Shown in pieces: positions 45,227 to 54,535 of a DNA stretch of 64,000 nucleotides. The stretch covers positions 558,001 to 622,000 of the forward strand of contig AP018318.1 of the NCBI GenBank assembly GCA_003990705.1, read 5' to 3'. Position 1 is the stretch's first letter. Every line of letters begins with the position of its first letter. The DNA comes from Nostoc sp. HK-01. Its GTDB lineage: Bacteria; Cyanobacteriota; Cyanobacteriia; Cyanobacteriales; Nostocaceae. The notes beneath the pieces were generated by a model. The model had not been told where the DNA came from and searched no databases. It saw only the letters and a program-made list of their open reading frames with translations. The position numbers and the translations under genes are program-made.

Positions 45227-48166
45227 TTATTTCATCGCTGTTGCTTTGGGACAGGCGTAAGCATTAGACTTTAAAGGATTATCAGCTGCCCCAGATACAT
45301 CAGAAATGAGAGTAACTTCCCCGGCACCATTGAAGACCCAACCATTGGCAGGTACAATTGCCACGGTTTTGTTTACAGAAGGTGATTTCGTAGTTACGGG
45401 TTGATTTCGTCTAGCGATAATCTCTCTTCCGCGAGTATCTGACCACAGAACATCATTCCCCAGCACTTCATAAGGATTGTCAGGTAATCCACCACGTCCC
45501 GTCACAATAAATTGGCTATTGTCATTCTCGTCGTCTTTTGAACAATCAGCTGCCAGTAATGTTGAGCTATCAACAACTGTAGCAGGCAATTCACTTAAGC
45601 CTTGGATAGGATCAACTTCTGGGGTAGTAATAGTAACTTCTCCATTTACTCCCAGTTGAGAACTAGCAGTAATATCACTAAACCTTGTGTCTCTAAAACG
45701 TGGCGTAATCCCAAAAATGCTTTGCGCGGTAATATCTACTCTGCCACCCCTACCATTAAAAGCATTGGCGCTAATGTCGCTATTTTCACCAGAGACAGCA
45801 ATTAAAAATATAGTGTTGATATTGATGTTTCCCCCATTACCCCCCGCGTTAGCAGTACCTGCATTGGCGGAAATACTACTACCATTTCGCAGTAATACAA
45901 TATCTCTCACATTGAGATTAATATTTCCCCCTTCACCAGCAGTTGTCCCCGTTGTAATTGTGCCTTGCTCATTTAGTAGTAAAGAACGAGCATTTACTGT
46001 TATATCCCCAGCACTGGCGCGTTCACGACCTCGCACACGAGCAAATAAACCACTACTAGCACCGTCATTATTAATTGAGTCACTACCAAATTCTGCCAAA
46101 CGCGCTGCAAAAGTAGGATCGCTACCAGCAATACTCACCCTATTTTTTGCTTCGATAGTAATGTTACCTGCATTCCCAATATTGGCAGCACTAGTCAGAA
46201 TTTGACCACCATTATTTAAATCAACGGTATCGGCAATAATATTAATGTTGCCGCCAGTACCTGCACTACCACTACTGGCGCTCACTAATGCTCCATCTGT
46301 TATCTGCAAACTCCGAGTTGTAATGTCAATATTTCCCGCTTTACCAATCGCATTACCCACGGTGTCAGTAAATAAACCTGAAGTGTAAAATTTGAATTTT
46401 GGGTCTGGAGAAAATCCTACTAATTTGACCGAATCAGTAGCATTAATTTGAATGTTTCCACCATTTCTTGACCCAGTGGTTGCAGATGAAATTGCTGCAC
46501 CATTAGTTAAAGTTAGGTTTCTAGTATTAATATCAATTAGTCCAGGACTAGCCATACCATCTACTGGAGTTCCAATAAAACTTCTGTTTTTTAAGAAGAT
46601 ATTTTGAGCCTTAATTATTATGTTGCCAGACACCCCTGTATTGAAGGCAGATGAGTCTAAGGAGGAGGCATCTAAAAAAATGTCTCTAGCTTGGATATTC
46701 AGAGTACTAGCATTGCCAGTACTCTCTTGAGTCGCAGTCGTGCTTATGGAACTGTTAGTTAACACAACAGAATTATTAGCTTTTATCAATACTCCATTTG
46801 TATTACCCTGTCCTGAAGAGATGGCAGTCAATCTACTATTCCCATTCGTACTACTTAAAGAAACCGAATCAGCCAAGATTTGAACACCATCTGTGTTGCC
46901 TATTGCACCACTATTAATATCACTACTAATGACACTGTTATTGCCAATAGAAACAGCACCACTCGCTTCTATCAAGATTCCACTAGTATTTCCTGTTCCA
47001 TAGGTACTAGCACTCAATGTCGTATTATTCAATAATACTGACCCAGCTTGAATATGAATACCGTCAGTATTACCTGTGGCTGAAGAGAAAATATTGCCCA
47101 CATCACTATTAATGAAACTATCATTCAAAAACAGTAATCTAGCTTTGATATCAATACCGCCAGTATTACCTGTGGCTGAAGTAAAAAAGCCTCCAAGATT
47201 ATTGGTTATGTTACTCTCTGTAATATTTATCCTTTCTGTTGCATCAATGATGATATCTCCCGCCTGAGTTCCATTATCGGTCAGACCACCTGTTAGCTGA
47301 CTACCTGTAATTTCTATATTTCTGCCATTGATTATCAAACTACCGCCACTATTAGAACTCACATTCACGTTGGCAGATCCGTTGATAATTGAAATATCGC
47401 CTCGCGTTAAGTTCTGGGGATAATTCAAACGCAGATTCTGATTATTTGTATTCAGTTCTACACTTCCTTGTCCGGTTACTGCTCCTAATTCAATTCTTCC
47501 ACTTGGAGCAGATAAATGTCCACCCTCTATAGTGACACTACCACCTAATAATAATAAGCTTTGACCATTAGGAACTGATAGACCAATTACAGATGGTATG
47601 GATGGATTTTGATATGTAGATTTATTGGTAATAGATGAACCAATAATTTGGTTGAATAAAAAAGCCGAAGGATTGACTGTAAGCAATGCTGGATTATTGG
47701 GGACAGAAGCACTGAAAGAACCTTGATTGCCAAATGAGATCGCATTTGCTGTTGTAGCCACAAATGAGCCACCAACATTTAAACTAGCATTAGAGCCAAA
47801 TAAGATTCCATAAGGATTCAGCAAAAATAAGTTTGGACTACCAATTCCAGAAGTTTTGAGAGTCCCGAAAATATCAGAACGGCTTCCACCCGTTACCCTA
47901 ACTAAAATATTTTGAATATTTGCACTAGGATTTATAAAATCTGCTGTGTGCATTTCAGGAATACTAAATTTCTGGAAACTATGAAAAAGGTTATTACCTG
48001 CTACAGTACCTGCTGTAATTTCCCATGTCATATTATTGGGTGTAACAACAGAACTTTTAGGTATTGTTGTATCAGGAATAATTTGAGCTTGAGTAACGTT
48101 TATCGGAGTCAGACAACACCATATTATGCCACTAACTAAGCAAGAGTTAAAAATGTAATTCTTCAT
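45227..48166 (-). CDS. Two-partner-secretion exoprotein (TpsA/filamentous-haemagglutinin N-terminal domain)
   Basis: A 979-residue secreted protein. It has a signal peptide of about 27 residues (cut after 'VTQA'), a TPS domain (about 30-270) with the conserved 'LFLLNPYGILFGSNASLNVGGSFVATTANAI', then a long beta-helix of repeats rich in Asn, Gly, Ser and Thr ('GNTGGIDIKA', 'GNTDGIHIQAGSV', 'GKAGNIDITTRSLQIT'). A C-terminal region has two Cys (one in 'AADCSKDDEND', one in 'NAYACPKA'). It would be exported through an outer-membrane TpsB pore, which is not adjacent. Likely an adhesin or surface protein. Confidence 0.88.
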   Translation of the reverse strand: MKNYIFNSCLVSGIIWCCLTPINVTQAQIIPDTTIPKSSVVTPNNMTWEITAGTVAGNNLFHSFQKFSIPEMHTADFINPSANIQNILVRVTGGSRSDIFGTLKTSGIGSPNLFLLNPYGILFGSNASLNVGGSFVATTANAISFGNQGSFSASVPNNPALLTVNPSAFLFNQIIGSSITNKSTYQNPSIPSVIGLSVPNGQSLLLLGGSVTIEGGHLSAPSGRIELGAVTGQGSVELNTNNQNLRLNYPQNLTRGDISIINGSANVNVSSNSGGSLIINGRNIEITGSQLTGGLTDNGTQAGDIIIDATERINITESNITNNLGGFFTSATGNTGGIDIKARLLFLNDSFINSDVGNIFSSATGNTDGIHIQAGSVLLNNTTLSASTYGTGNTSGILIEASGAVSIGNNSVISSDINSGAIGNTDGVQILADSVSLSSTNGNSRLTAISSGQGNTNGVLIKANNSVVLTNSSISTTATQESTGNASTLNIQARDIFLDASSLDSSAFNTGVSGNIIIKAQNIFLKNRSFIGTPVDGMASPGLIDINTRNLTLTNGAAISSATTGSRNGGNIQINATDSVKLVGFSPDPKFKFYTSGLFTDTVGNAIGKAGNIDITTRSLQITDGALVSASSGSAGTGGNINIIADTVDLNNGGQILTSAANIGNAGNITIEAKNRVSIAGSDPTFAARLAEFGSDSINNDGASSGLFARVRGRERASAGDITVNARSLLLNEQGTITTGTTAGEGGNINLNVRDIVLLRNGSSISANAGTANAGGNGGNININTIFLIAVSGENSDISANAFNGRGGRVDITAQSIFGITPRFRDTRFSDITASSQLGVNGEVTITTPEVDPIQGLSELPATVVDSSTLLAADCSKDDENDNSQFIVTGRGGLPDNPYEVLGNDVLWSDTRGREIIARRNQPVTTKSPSVNKTVAIVPANGWVFNGAGEVTLISDVSGAADNPLKSNAYACPKATAMK

Positions 48167-48360
48167 TATGCTGTGTGCCTGAGTTAATTGTTAATGTATT
48201 TAAGATAGGTTTGTGATAAATAACTGAGCAAAAATTAAACAAATAGCTATTATTTAGTGATAGTTAATCACACTTCATCTTCCTCAAATTTAGGAGCGAA
48301 CAGATGCTCGCTCCTACTGAGCTTTTTCAAAAATTAGATCGGACTGCTATATTGTATTGC

Positions 48361-48849
48361 CTAGGATGGGCAAGTTTGAGGCGAAACTTGGTAATTAACC
48401 TTGTAACCTTTAAAATCCATTGTGTTTGAAGACACAGTTGCAAAATTCAGAGCAGAAAGTGTTTGCTGAGTTTGAAGTTTTGTAACCGCATCAGCAAATT
48501 GTACGGTTGTTGTTGTGGTAAAACAGGTGTCAAGATTTAGTGGTAATTCTTCTCCTGGGGCGAGCGATAAAATGCTAGTTTTTTTGACACTAGTCCCTTG
48601 GAGTACAACAATTACTTGACCTGGCTGAGTACTAGAATTTTTTATGGATGTTACGCGCATTTGACTTAGACCTAATAGTGCTATAACAATGGGCTTCTGC
48701 ATAACATTTTGATTTACAAATACCATTTGTTCGGTAATTATACTTCTAGATTTAGCTGCTAAGGCAGTATTTCCAGGAAATAGTACGGTTATAGTTAGAA
48801 TGACTACAAAAAACAATTTCAATAGTCGATTTTGCCAAACTTGAAACAT
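48361..48849 (-). CDS. Exported protein, unknown function
   Basis: A 162-residue protein with a clear signal peptide (basic start, hydrophobic 'LFFVVILTITVLFPG', cut after 'TALA'). The mature part of about 130 residues is beta-rich, Thr/Val-rich and carries two Cys ('LDTCFTTTTTVQ' and 'SPQTCPS'). No named family recognised. It follows the TPS exoprotein gene's promoter on the same strand at 195 bp, so a functional link at the cell surface is possible but unproven. Confidence 0.7.
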   Translation of the reverse strand: MFQVWQNRLLKLFFVVILTITVLFPGNTALAAKSRSIITEQMVFVNQNVMQKPIVIALLGLSQMRVTSIKNSSTQPGQVIVVLQGTSVKKTSILSLAPGEELPLNLDTCFTTTTTVQFADAVTKLQTQQTLSALNFATVSSNTMDFKGYKVNYQVSPQTCPS

Positions 48850-49244
48850 ATTAATAACTCCTGCGTCACAGCAATGAATTTGTCCTATCAGTTATAAAAT
48901 AATGTGCTGGTTATTCTATTTTGAGAGCTACACTATCCATGAGATTTAGTGTGTTTTACATTACTCTGTCTAACTGATTTGATATATAACTAAGGCTTGA
49001 ATTTATACTACTTTTAAATCCAGCTATTTGCTGGTTAAATTTTGTATTTTTTTTAAATAAAAATAATTTAAAATCTGTTGCACTTCTCATGGTGTGAATT
49101 GCCAAAAGGATATTAAAAAATCTCAGAAAGCAAGAGGAAAGCTCAAATTAGTTTCTTTCTCTTACTTCCTGAGATATGTTTCCTTTGACAAAACAAAGGA
49201 TTGGTTTGTAACAATAGTTTACGGAATTATTCTTTGTAGAAAAT
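48850..49244. other. AT-rich spacer, no gene
   Basis: This is the promoter of the exported-protein gene and the 3' flank of the DUF2996 gene. A plus-strand frame at 49094-49315 runs into the DUF2996 gene and has no protein features; I do not call it. Confidence 0.6.
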
Positions 49245-49817
49245 CTAATTTCTACCTAACCATTTTTGACTATTCAAGCGCCGCACTAAGCCAAATACCA
49301 ACAAGTCAAGGGTAGTTTTGCGTTCGTCAATTAAGAATGACTCAAGAGTGCTGGTTTTTTTGCCTTCGTTGCAGGAAAATCCTTTTTGCCCTTGAATATC
49401 TTCGTCGGGGAAATACACGTTAAATTGACGCTGGCCATTTTGCCAACTGCCAATAACTTGCCAGTATTCTTCGTCTGAGGGTAAGCCAGCGATGGGCAGT
49501 TTTTGTTTAGCAAAAGATAATTGTAAATCTTTTACACCTTCCTCCGCGATCGCCTTTTGCAAAGCTGGTAAGTACTCTTGCTGGATAAACTCTGGAAATG
49601 GTTTATCTTCAACGGCTGGGGCTTTCTCTTTTTTCGCGGCTTTAGCAGCAGCTGGTTTTTCTTCTCCATCTGCGGCTTTCGCGGCGGCGGGTTTAGCAGC
49701 GTTAGGGTTAGCTTTAGGGTTGGCTGCTTTGGGGTCTGGCGTGTTGGCAGTAGGTATATCTGTGGCTACTGGTTCGCTGGTGCTGGGAACTTGATTGTGA
49801 TTGGTTTCATCTGCCAT
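49245..49817 (-). CDS. DUF2996 family protein
   Basis: A 190-residue soluble protein. Residues 1-80 are low-complexity (Ala, Pro, Lys, Asn: 'KANPNAAKPAAAKAADGEEKPAAAKAAKKEK'), probably disordered. The C-terminal domain of about 110 residues ('FPEFIQQEYLPALQKAIAEEGVKDLQLSF', 'WQVIGSWQNGQRQFNVYFPDEDIQGQKGFSC', 'TLDLLVFGLVRRLNSQKW') is the DUF2996 domain of cyanobacteria and plastids. Function is not established. Monocistronic with its own upstream heptamer repeats. Confidence 0.85.
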   Translation of the reverse strand: MADETNHNQVPSTSEPVATDIPTANTPDPKAANPKANPNAAKPAAAKAADGEEKPAAAKAAKKEKAPAVEDKPFPEFIQQEYLPALQKAIAEEGVKDLQLSFAKQKLPIAGLPSDEEYWQVIGSWQNGQRQFNVYFPDEDIQGQKGFSCNEGKKTSTLESFLIDERKTTLDLLVFGLVRRLNSQKWLGRN

Positions 49818-49904
49818 TGCTCAGGTCAATCCTTTATCTAGCTTTCAGAGCGATCGCTCACCTTTCTGTACTAATTTATCTTGATTTTGACATATAAGAG
49901 CTAG

Positions 49905-49953
49905 TTGATAGTCAAGAGTTAATAGTCCATAGTCAAAAGTCAATGGATCATAG
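49905..49953. repeat. Heptamer tandem repeat
   Basis: Seven 7-bp units (TTGATAG, TCAAGAG, TTAATAG, TCCATAG, TCAAAAG, TCAATGG, ATCATAG) lie upstream of the DUF2996 gene, related in reverse complement to 126-181. Confidence 0.75.
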
Positions 49954-50108
49954 TTGAAAAACTGATATTTCTGAAGAAAAACTTTGTATTACTGAGTATT
50001 ACTTGTATAAGGATTTAGTCTTTTCCCGGTTGTGCTGACATAGCTTAAGAGAAAAAGTTTAACAGATGATGCTTTACACTTTATTTGTTTATGATTTGTT
50101 GTACTAGT

Positions 50109-51146
50109 TTAGGCGATCGCTGCCTGAATATCTCTCACTAACTCATCCATTCTGGCTTTAGTTGTATTCCAAGAACACATAAAACGTACTCCCCCGACAC
50201 CGATAAATGTATAAAATTGCCAATTCTTCTCTTTTAACTTTTGAATAACTTGCTCTGGTAATTTGACAAACACAGCATTAGCTTCCCGCAGAAACATCAT
50301 CTCCACACCATCTATTTGTAATAGTTGGTTTTCTAAATATTCTGCACATTGATTAGCATGACGGGCATTTTTTAGCCACGCACCTGTTTCTAGTAAACCC
50401 AACCAAGGCGCAGAAATAAACCGCATTTTAGAAGCTAGTTGTCCTGCTTGCTTGCAACGATAATCAAAATCTTCTGCTAAGGCTTTATTAAAAAAAAGAA
50501 TTGCTTCCCCTAAAGCCATACCATTTTTTGTTCCGCAAAAACACAACACATCTACACCACTTTTCCAGGTTATTTCTGCCGGGGTTTTATTGATTGCAGC
50601 GACAGCATTAGCAAATCGAGCGCCATCCATGTGAATTTTTAATTTATACTTCTGAGCAATTTCTTGAATCTCTAAAAGTTCTTCAATGGTATAGATAGTT
50701 CCTAATTCTGTTGATTGCGTAATACTAATAACTTTAGGTTTAGGATAATGAATATCTTGACGCTTGGTGACAATAGCTTCTATGCTTTGCGCTGTTAATT
50801 TGCCATTTTCTCCTGGAGCTAATAGCAGTTTAGAACCATTAGAGGCAAATTCTGGCGCACCGCATTCATCTGTTTCTATATGTGCTGTTTCATGACAGAT
50901 CACACTATGATATGACTGACATAATGCTGCTAAAGATAAAGAATTTGCTGCTGTACCATTAAAGGTAAAAAATACCTCACAATTAATTTCAAATAGTTCT
51001 CGAAAATAGTCAGTTGCTTTTTGAGTCCATTCATCATTACCGTAGGCTGGCGCACTACCAAGGTTCGCTTGCAGCATATACTCTAGTGCTTCTGGACAAA
51101 TACCGGAGTAATTATCACTAGCAAATTGTTCGGCATTCATACTCAT
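50109..51146 (-). CDS. Low-specificity threonine aldolase-type PLP enzyme
   Basis: A 345-residue fold-type I PLP enzyme of the beta-eliminating lyase/threonine aldolase family. Marks are 'FASDNYSGICPEALEYML' at the N terminus, 'FFTFNGTAANSLSL' for the PLP phosphate, 'CHETAHIETDECGAPE', 'KIHMDGARFANAVAA' (the Asp that binds the pyridine N), and the Schiff-base Lys in 'CFCGTKNGMALGEAI'. It cleaves beta-hydroxy amino acids to glycine and an aldehyde, contributing to glycine supply or threonine turnover. It is separated from the upstream tmRNA gene by its terminator. Confidence 0.9.
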   Translation of the reverse strand: MSMNAEQFASDNYSGICPEALEYMLQANLGSAPAYGNDEWTQKATDYFRELFEINCEVFFTFNGTAANSLSLAALCQSYHSVICHETAHIETDECGAPEFASNGSKLLLAPGENGKLTAQSIEAIVTKRQDIHYPKPKVISITQSTELGTIYTIEELLEIQEIAQKYKLKIHMDGARFANAVAAINKTPAEITWKSGVDVLCFCGTKNGMALGEAILFFNKALAEDFDYRCKQAGQLASKMRFISAPWLGLLETGAWLKNARHANQCAEYLENQLLQIDGVEMMFLREANAVFVKLPEQVIQKLKEKNWQFYTFIGVGGVRFMCSWNTTKARMDELVRDIQAAIA

Positions 51147-51273
51147 ATTATTTTGAATAACAAATTACTGAATTAATCAATGGGAAATTATCTGAATTTT
51201 AGTTTGAACTACTATAGCAGTCTTAAATCAAGGACAAACAATTTACTCTCTATTCTCTATCTCAATAAAACAA

Positions 51274-51302
51274 AATCCACCTAAACAATTGTTTGGTGGA
51301 TT
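51274..51302 (-). terminator. Terminator of the tmRNA gene
   Basis: AATCCACC and GGTGGATT form the outer 8-bp stem, with AAACAA/TTGTTT continuing it past one bulged base. On the minus strand it is followed by TTGTTTTATT. Confidence 0.78.
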
Positions 51303-51318
51303 AGTTGGTTATCTTTAG

Positions 51319-51705
51319 TGGATCCGAGCAGAGTCGAACTGCTGTCCAAATTGGGTATTGACTCCCCGCTCATTCACAGGTTTAGCCTTTCTGACCCTCA
51401 AGGCGGGAATCGTTCATTATCCCGAACGTAGGATGCTCTGATTTAATCTTAGCTAACAAGCCAACCAGAGAACGCTTGTTAGAGCATCCGTTGGGGGTTG
51501 GTCTCTAATCCTTAACGGAGTCAAACTAGAGACGCTCGAACCTATAAGAGGCGTTTTAGGCAGCTACTAGAGCTTCCCGACGAGCAAATTTAACGATGTT
51601 ATTCGCATTTACTTTTTTTTGAGCCTTTGATTTGCGAGAGGAGACTCACTCTCGACCTGAATCACAGAGTAGCGTTCGCCAACCTGTCGAAACCGTTACG
51701 GACCC
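51319..51705 (-). ncRNA. ssrA: tmRNA (one-piece)
   Basis: A 387-nt transfer-messenger RNA that rescues stalled ribosomes. The 5' end GGGTCCG (at 51705) pairs with CGGATCC near the 3' end to form the acceptor stem. The T-arm is 'GCAGTTCGACTCTGC', and the D-like 'GGTTTCGACAGG' follows the 5' end. The CCA is not encoded: the sequence reads on as CTAAA after the discriminator A. The tag frame encodes ANNIVKFARREALVAA then TAA (51556-51606), close to the known Nostoc tag. Several pseudoknot stems are visible downstream. It works with SmpB, not in the window. Confidence 0.96.
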
Positions 51706-51882
51706 AAGTGGTTTATATGTTTATTATAATTCCTAGTGAGAAAAATGTGTTACAAGATGACAAAGAAATATTAAAGGCTGATTTTGGGCGATCGCCTTTG
51801 ATGGCAATATTCCTATAGATTCTAGAAAACAGAGCCAGATTCAAGGTAAGTTGTGATCGAACCTTGATCAACTCGCGCTACT

Positions 51883-52476
51883 GTGGATACCTCCGTTTTT
51901 GTGCAAACATTCGTTGCGGTGTTTGTCTTGGCAGATGCTGTAGGCAATGTACCAATAGTTTTAGCTTTAACCAAAGGCATGACACCAGAAGATAGAAATA
52001 AAGTGATTGATAAAGGAAGTATTGTAGCGATCGCAGTTCTGTTGTTATTTGCCTTTGCTGGTCAATATATTTTAAGTTATCTCGAAGTCAGTATGGCATC
52101 TTTGCAGGTGGCTGGCGGGTTATTGCTGTTGTTAATCGCCTTACAAATGCTGCGAGGAGAACTAGATACACCCATTCAAGAAGCAGGACGGGATGTGGCA
52201 ATTACCCCCTTAGCTTTGCCATTATTAGCCGGGCCGGGTACGCTGACGACAGTGATGTTATTAATGTCAAAATCTCAGAGTCCCCATTTGGGTGTAGTGC
52301 TGGGTATTGTGGTGGCGATGTTGGTCACTTGGTTAATTTTGCGGTTGGCGAACCAGATTGATAAATTCATTGGAGTTGAGGGTACGGTAATTGTGACCCA
52401 GCTATTTGGTTTTTTGTTAGCAGCATTAGCCGTAGAAATTGGCAGTACAGGAATTAAAGAGTTGTTTCTACACTAA
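51883..52476 (+). CDS. MarC family membrane protein (UPF0056)
   Basis: A 197-residue polytopic protein with six hydrophobic helices. Family marks are 'VFVLADAVGNVPIVLALTKGMTPEDRNKV', 'AGGLLLLLIALQMLRG' and 'ITPLALPLLAGPGTLTTVMLLM'. MarC proteins have no proven transport function despite an old link with multiple antibiotic resistance. It starts at GTG 51883; no alternative ATG keeps the first helix. It lies 178 bp from the divergent tmRNA gene. Confidence 0.88.
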   Translation: MDTSVFVQTFVAVFVLADAVGNVPIVLALTKGMTPEDRNKVIDKGSIVAIAVLLLFAFAGQYILSYLEVSMASLQVAGGLLLLLIALQMLRGELDTPIQEAGRDVAITPLALPLLAGPGTLTTVMLLMSKSQSPHLGVVLGIVVAMLVTWLILRLANQIDKFIGVEGTVIVTQLFGFLLAALAVEIGSTGIKELFLH

Positions 52477-52949
52477 GAAATATTGTGAATTTGCTGGCAA
52501 TAAATAGTTCGGATCTTCGAGCAGAAAGTGATGATTGCTCGTATTTGATGGTATCAATCTATATCTGCGTTGGGAAGTAATCAGGTATGTCAGATTTTAT
52601 AGATAAAGGTTCATATCTGACATATCAATTAAACAGTTAAATATAAGATAGGAATTGTTCAGCATAAAATTTTATTTATCGTATGTGAGTAACTACTTAC
52701 TTATCTATCAAAAATAAAAGTTAAGTACTACTTTCATTTTGCAGAAATTTAGGAATAAATATCCTAATGCTCAATTGACATGACTGCATTGGTTTAAATT
52801 CTAACTCAAGCATTATCAAAGTATCTAAGAATTTCATATCCCATAAATCGCCTAGATACTGATTTGTCAAGGTTATTTAATTGTGATTAATGGATAACCG
52901 CTGTAATTTCATGAAAAATTAATCCAGTAGAATTCACCAATTTTCTAAT
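52477..52949. other. AT-rich spacer with a 10-bp stem hairpin
   Basis: TATGTCAGAT (52586-52595) pairs perfectly with ATCTGACATA (52615-52624) across a 19-nt loop, about 110 bp after marC. The rest is AT-rich with no ORF and probably holds the promoter of the following SDR. Confidence 0.6.
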
Positions 52950-53753
52950 ATGAACACAACACACCAAGCAGAGAGCAAAAAAACTGCTCTTATCACTGGG
53001 GCTGCGAGTGGAATTGGTTACGAATTAGCCTGTATTTTTGCTCGGAACAATTATAATCTGGTATTAGTAGATAGAAATGCAGTTAAACTGACAGAAGTTT
53101 CTGCAAAATTTCAACAAGAATTGCCTATTGCTGTCAAAGAGATTGTCAAAGATTTAGCTGTATCAACAGCACCAGAGGAAATATTTAGAGAATTACAACA
53201 AGCAAATATTCAAGTTAATGTACTAGTCAATAATGCAGGGTTTGGTACTTATGGATTATTCAGCGACACAAACTTGAATGCTGAACTAGAAATGCTACAA
53301 GTTAATTTAGTATGTCTGACACATTTAACTAAATTATTCCTCAAAGATATGATTAAACAAGGAGAAGGCAAAATATTAAATGTAGCGTCGGCTGCTGCTT
53401 TTCAACCAGGGCCTTTGATGGCAGTTTACTTTGCTACCAAAGCTTATGTATTATCTTTTTCTGAAGCGATCGCCAATGAATTAGAAGGTACAGGTGTAAG
53501 TGTGACAGTGCTGTGTCCAGGTACAACAGCATCAGCTTTTCATGAAAGAACTGGGATGGCTGATTCCAAGCTGGTGAAGCGTCAGAAAATGATGGATGCT
53601 GAAACTGTAGCCCAAATTGGTTATGATGCCTTGATGAAAGGTAAAACCTTGGTGATTCCTGGTTTGATGAATAAATTCCTAGCCAAAATTGTCAGATTTG
53701 TACCGAGAAAGTTAGTGCCAAAAATTGTCAGAAGTATGCAGGAAGATAAATAA
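52950..53753 (+). CDS. Short-chain dehydrogenase/reductase convergent with hetI
   Basis: A 267-residue NAD(P)-dependent SDR of the DltE/YqjQ-like group. The cofactor loop is 'TGAASGIGYE', the structural motif 'VNNAGFG', and the catalytic residues are Ser in 'ASAAAFQPG' and Tyr/Lys in 'YFATK'. It converges with hetI with a 7-bp gap. In Anabaena, hetN (also an SDR) is convergent with hetI, but here the segment equivalent to the HetN RGSGR signal reads KQGEGK, and overall it is not HetN-like. Substrate unknown. Confidence 0.87.
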   Translation: MNTTHQAESKKTALITGAASGIGYELACIFARNNYNLVLVDRNAVKLTEVSAKFQQELPIAVKEIVKDLAVSTAPEEIFRELQQANIQVNVLVNNAGFGTYGLFSDTNLNAELEMLQVNLVCLTHLTKLFLKDMIKQGEGKILNVASAAAFQPGPLMAVYFATKAYVLSFSEAIANELEGTGVSVTVLCPGTTASAFHERTGMADSKLVKRQKMMDAETVAQIGYDALMKGKTLVIPGLMNKFLAKIVRFVPRKLVPKIVRSMQEDK

Positions 53754-53760
53754 TCATTAA

Positions 53761-54492
53761 TTAAAAAATAGTAGTGAATTGCCAACACTTGAGATCCCAA
53801 CCAGAACCAGCCACAGCCACAGCTGCATGATAATTATCAGCAGGGGTAAACTCTACAATACTCCAGTCTGCGGATGTGAGTAATTTAGCCTGTTGTGTAG
53901 GTGTGAGAGATATTTCCACTTGTTCTAATTGAGAAATTCCATCACCTGTGGCTTTTAAATAAGCTTCCTTACAAGTCCAATAGCGGAAAAATACTGCTTG
54001 TTGTTGATCAGCAGGAAGCGATCGCACCAAATTATATTCTCTCGGTAAAAAGAACCTTTCAGCCAGAGCTTCCAAATCAGATACAGATCTCACATACTCT
54101 AAATCAATCCCAATTTTGCGTGTGTAATTCACTGCACACAAAGCCAAATCCTGAGAATGTGACAAGTTAAACAATAAACCACTAGTGGTTAAAGTATCAG
54201 CCAACAGCGGTTTACCACGAGGTTCATAATCAAATCGTACTTGTTGCGGCTCGATATTTAAGTAACGGCTTAATATACTTCTCAAGCTACCGCGGCCTGC
54301 AATAAAACGTTGACGATGTTCTAGAAAACGGAATCGGTTAGCACGAGCTAGTTCATCACTAGATAAAGTTGCAGCGAAAAAATCTAGCTGTGAGTCGGGT
54401 ACATCCAAGTCAATTCGCCAGATATGAACTTCATTTGCTAATAAACTTACATTGCTTGATGCTGGTAGCCATAGAGAATTCAGACTAGTCAT
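53761..54492 (-). CDS. hetI: 4'-phosphopantetheinyl transferase (HetI, Sfp type)
   Basis: A 243-residue Sfp/Gsp-type enzyme that moves phosphopantetheine from CoA to carrier proteins of fatty acid, polyketide and glycolipid synthases. Motifs: 'ANRFRFLEHRQRFIAGRGSLRSIL', 'RGKPLLAD', 'LLFNLSHSQDLALCAV', Mg-binding 'IGIDLEYVR' and 'FFRYWTCKEAYLKATGDGI'. The sequence is very close to HetI of Anabaena as I remember it. HetI is the sole PPTase in that organism and activates carriers for heterocyst glycolipids. ATG 54492 is chosen; a TTG 21 bp upstream is possible. The hgl genes are not in the window. Confidence 0.92.
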   Translation of the reverse strand: MTSLNSLWLPASSNVSLLANEVHIWRIDLDVPDSQLDFFAATLSSDELARANRFRFLEHRQRFIAGRGSLRSILSRYLNIEPQQVRFDYEPRGKPLLADTLTTSGLLFNLSHSQDLALCAVNYTRKIGIDLEYVRSVSDLEALAERFFLPREYNLVRSLPADQQQAVFFRYWTCKEAYLKATGDGISQLEQVEISLTPTQQAKLLTSADWSIVEFTPADNYHAAVAVAGSGWDLKCWQFTTIF

Positions 54493-54535
54493 TTGAGTTA
54501 TACATAGCCACAAGGTTTTTCAACTAAACTCCTTG

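Noticed and set aside
49094-49315. 73-codon plus-strand ORF
   Set aside because: It overlaps the 3' end of the convincing DUF2996 gene and has no recognisable features.
52950-53753. HetN
   Set aside because: Position fits but the RGSGR signal is missing and the motifs fit another SDR group.
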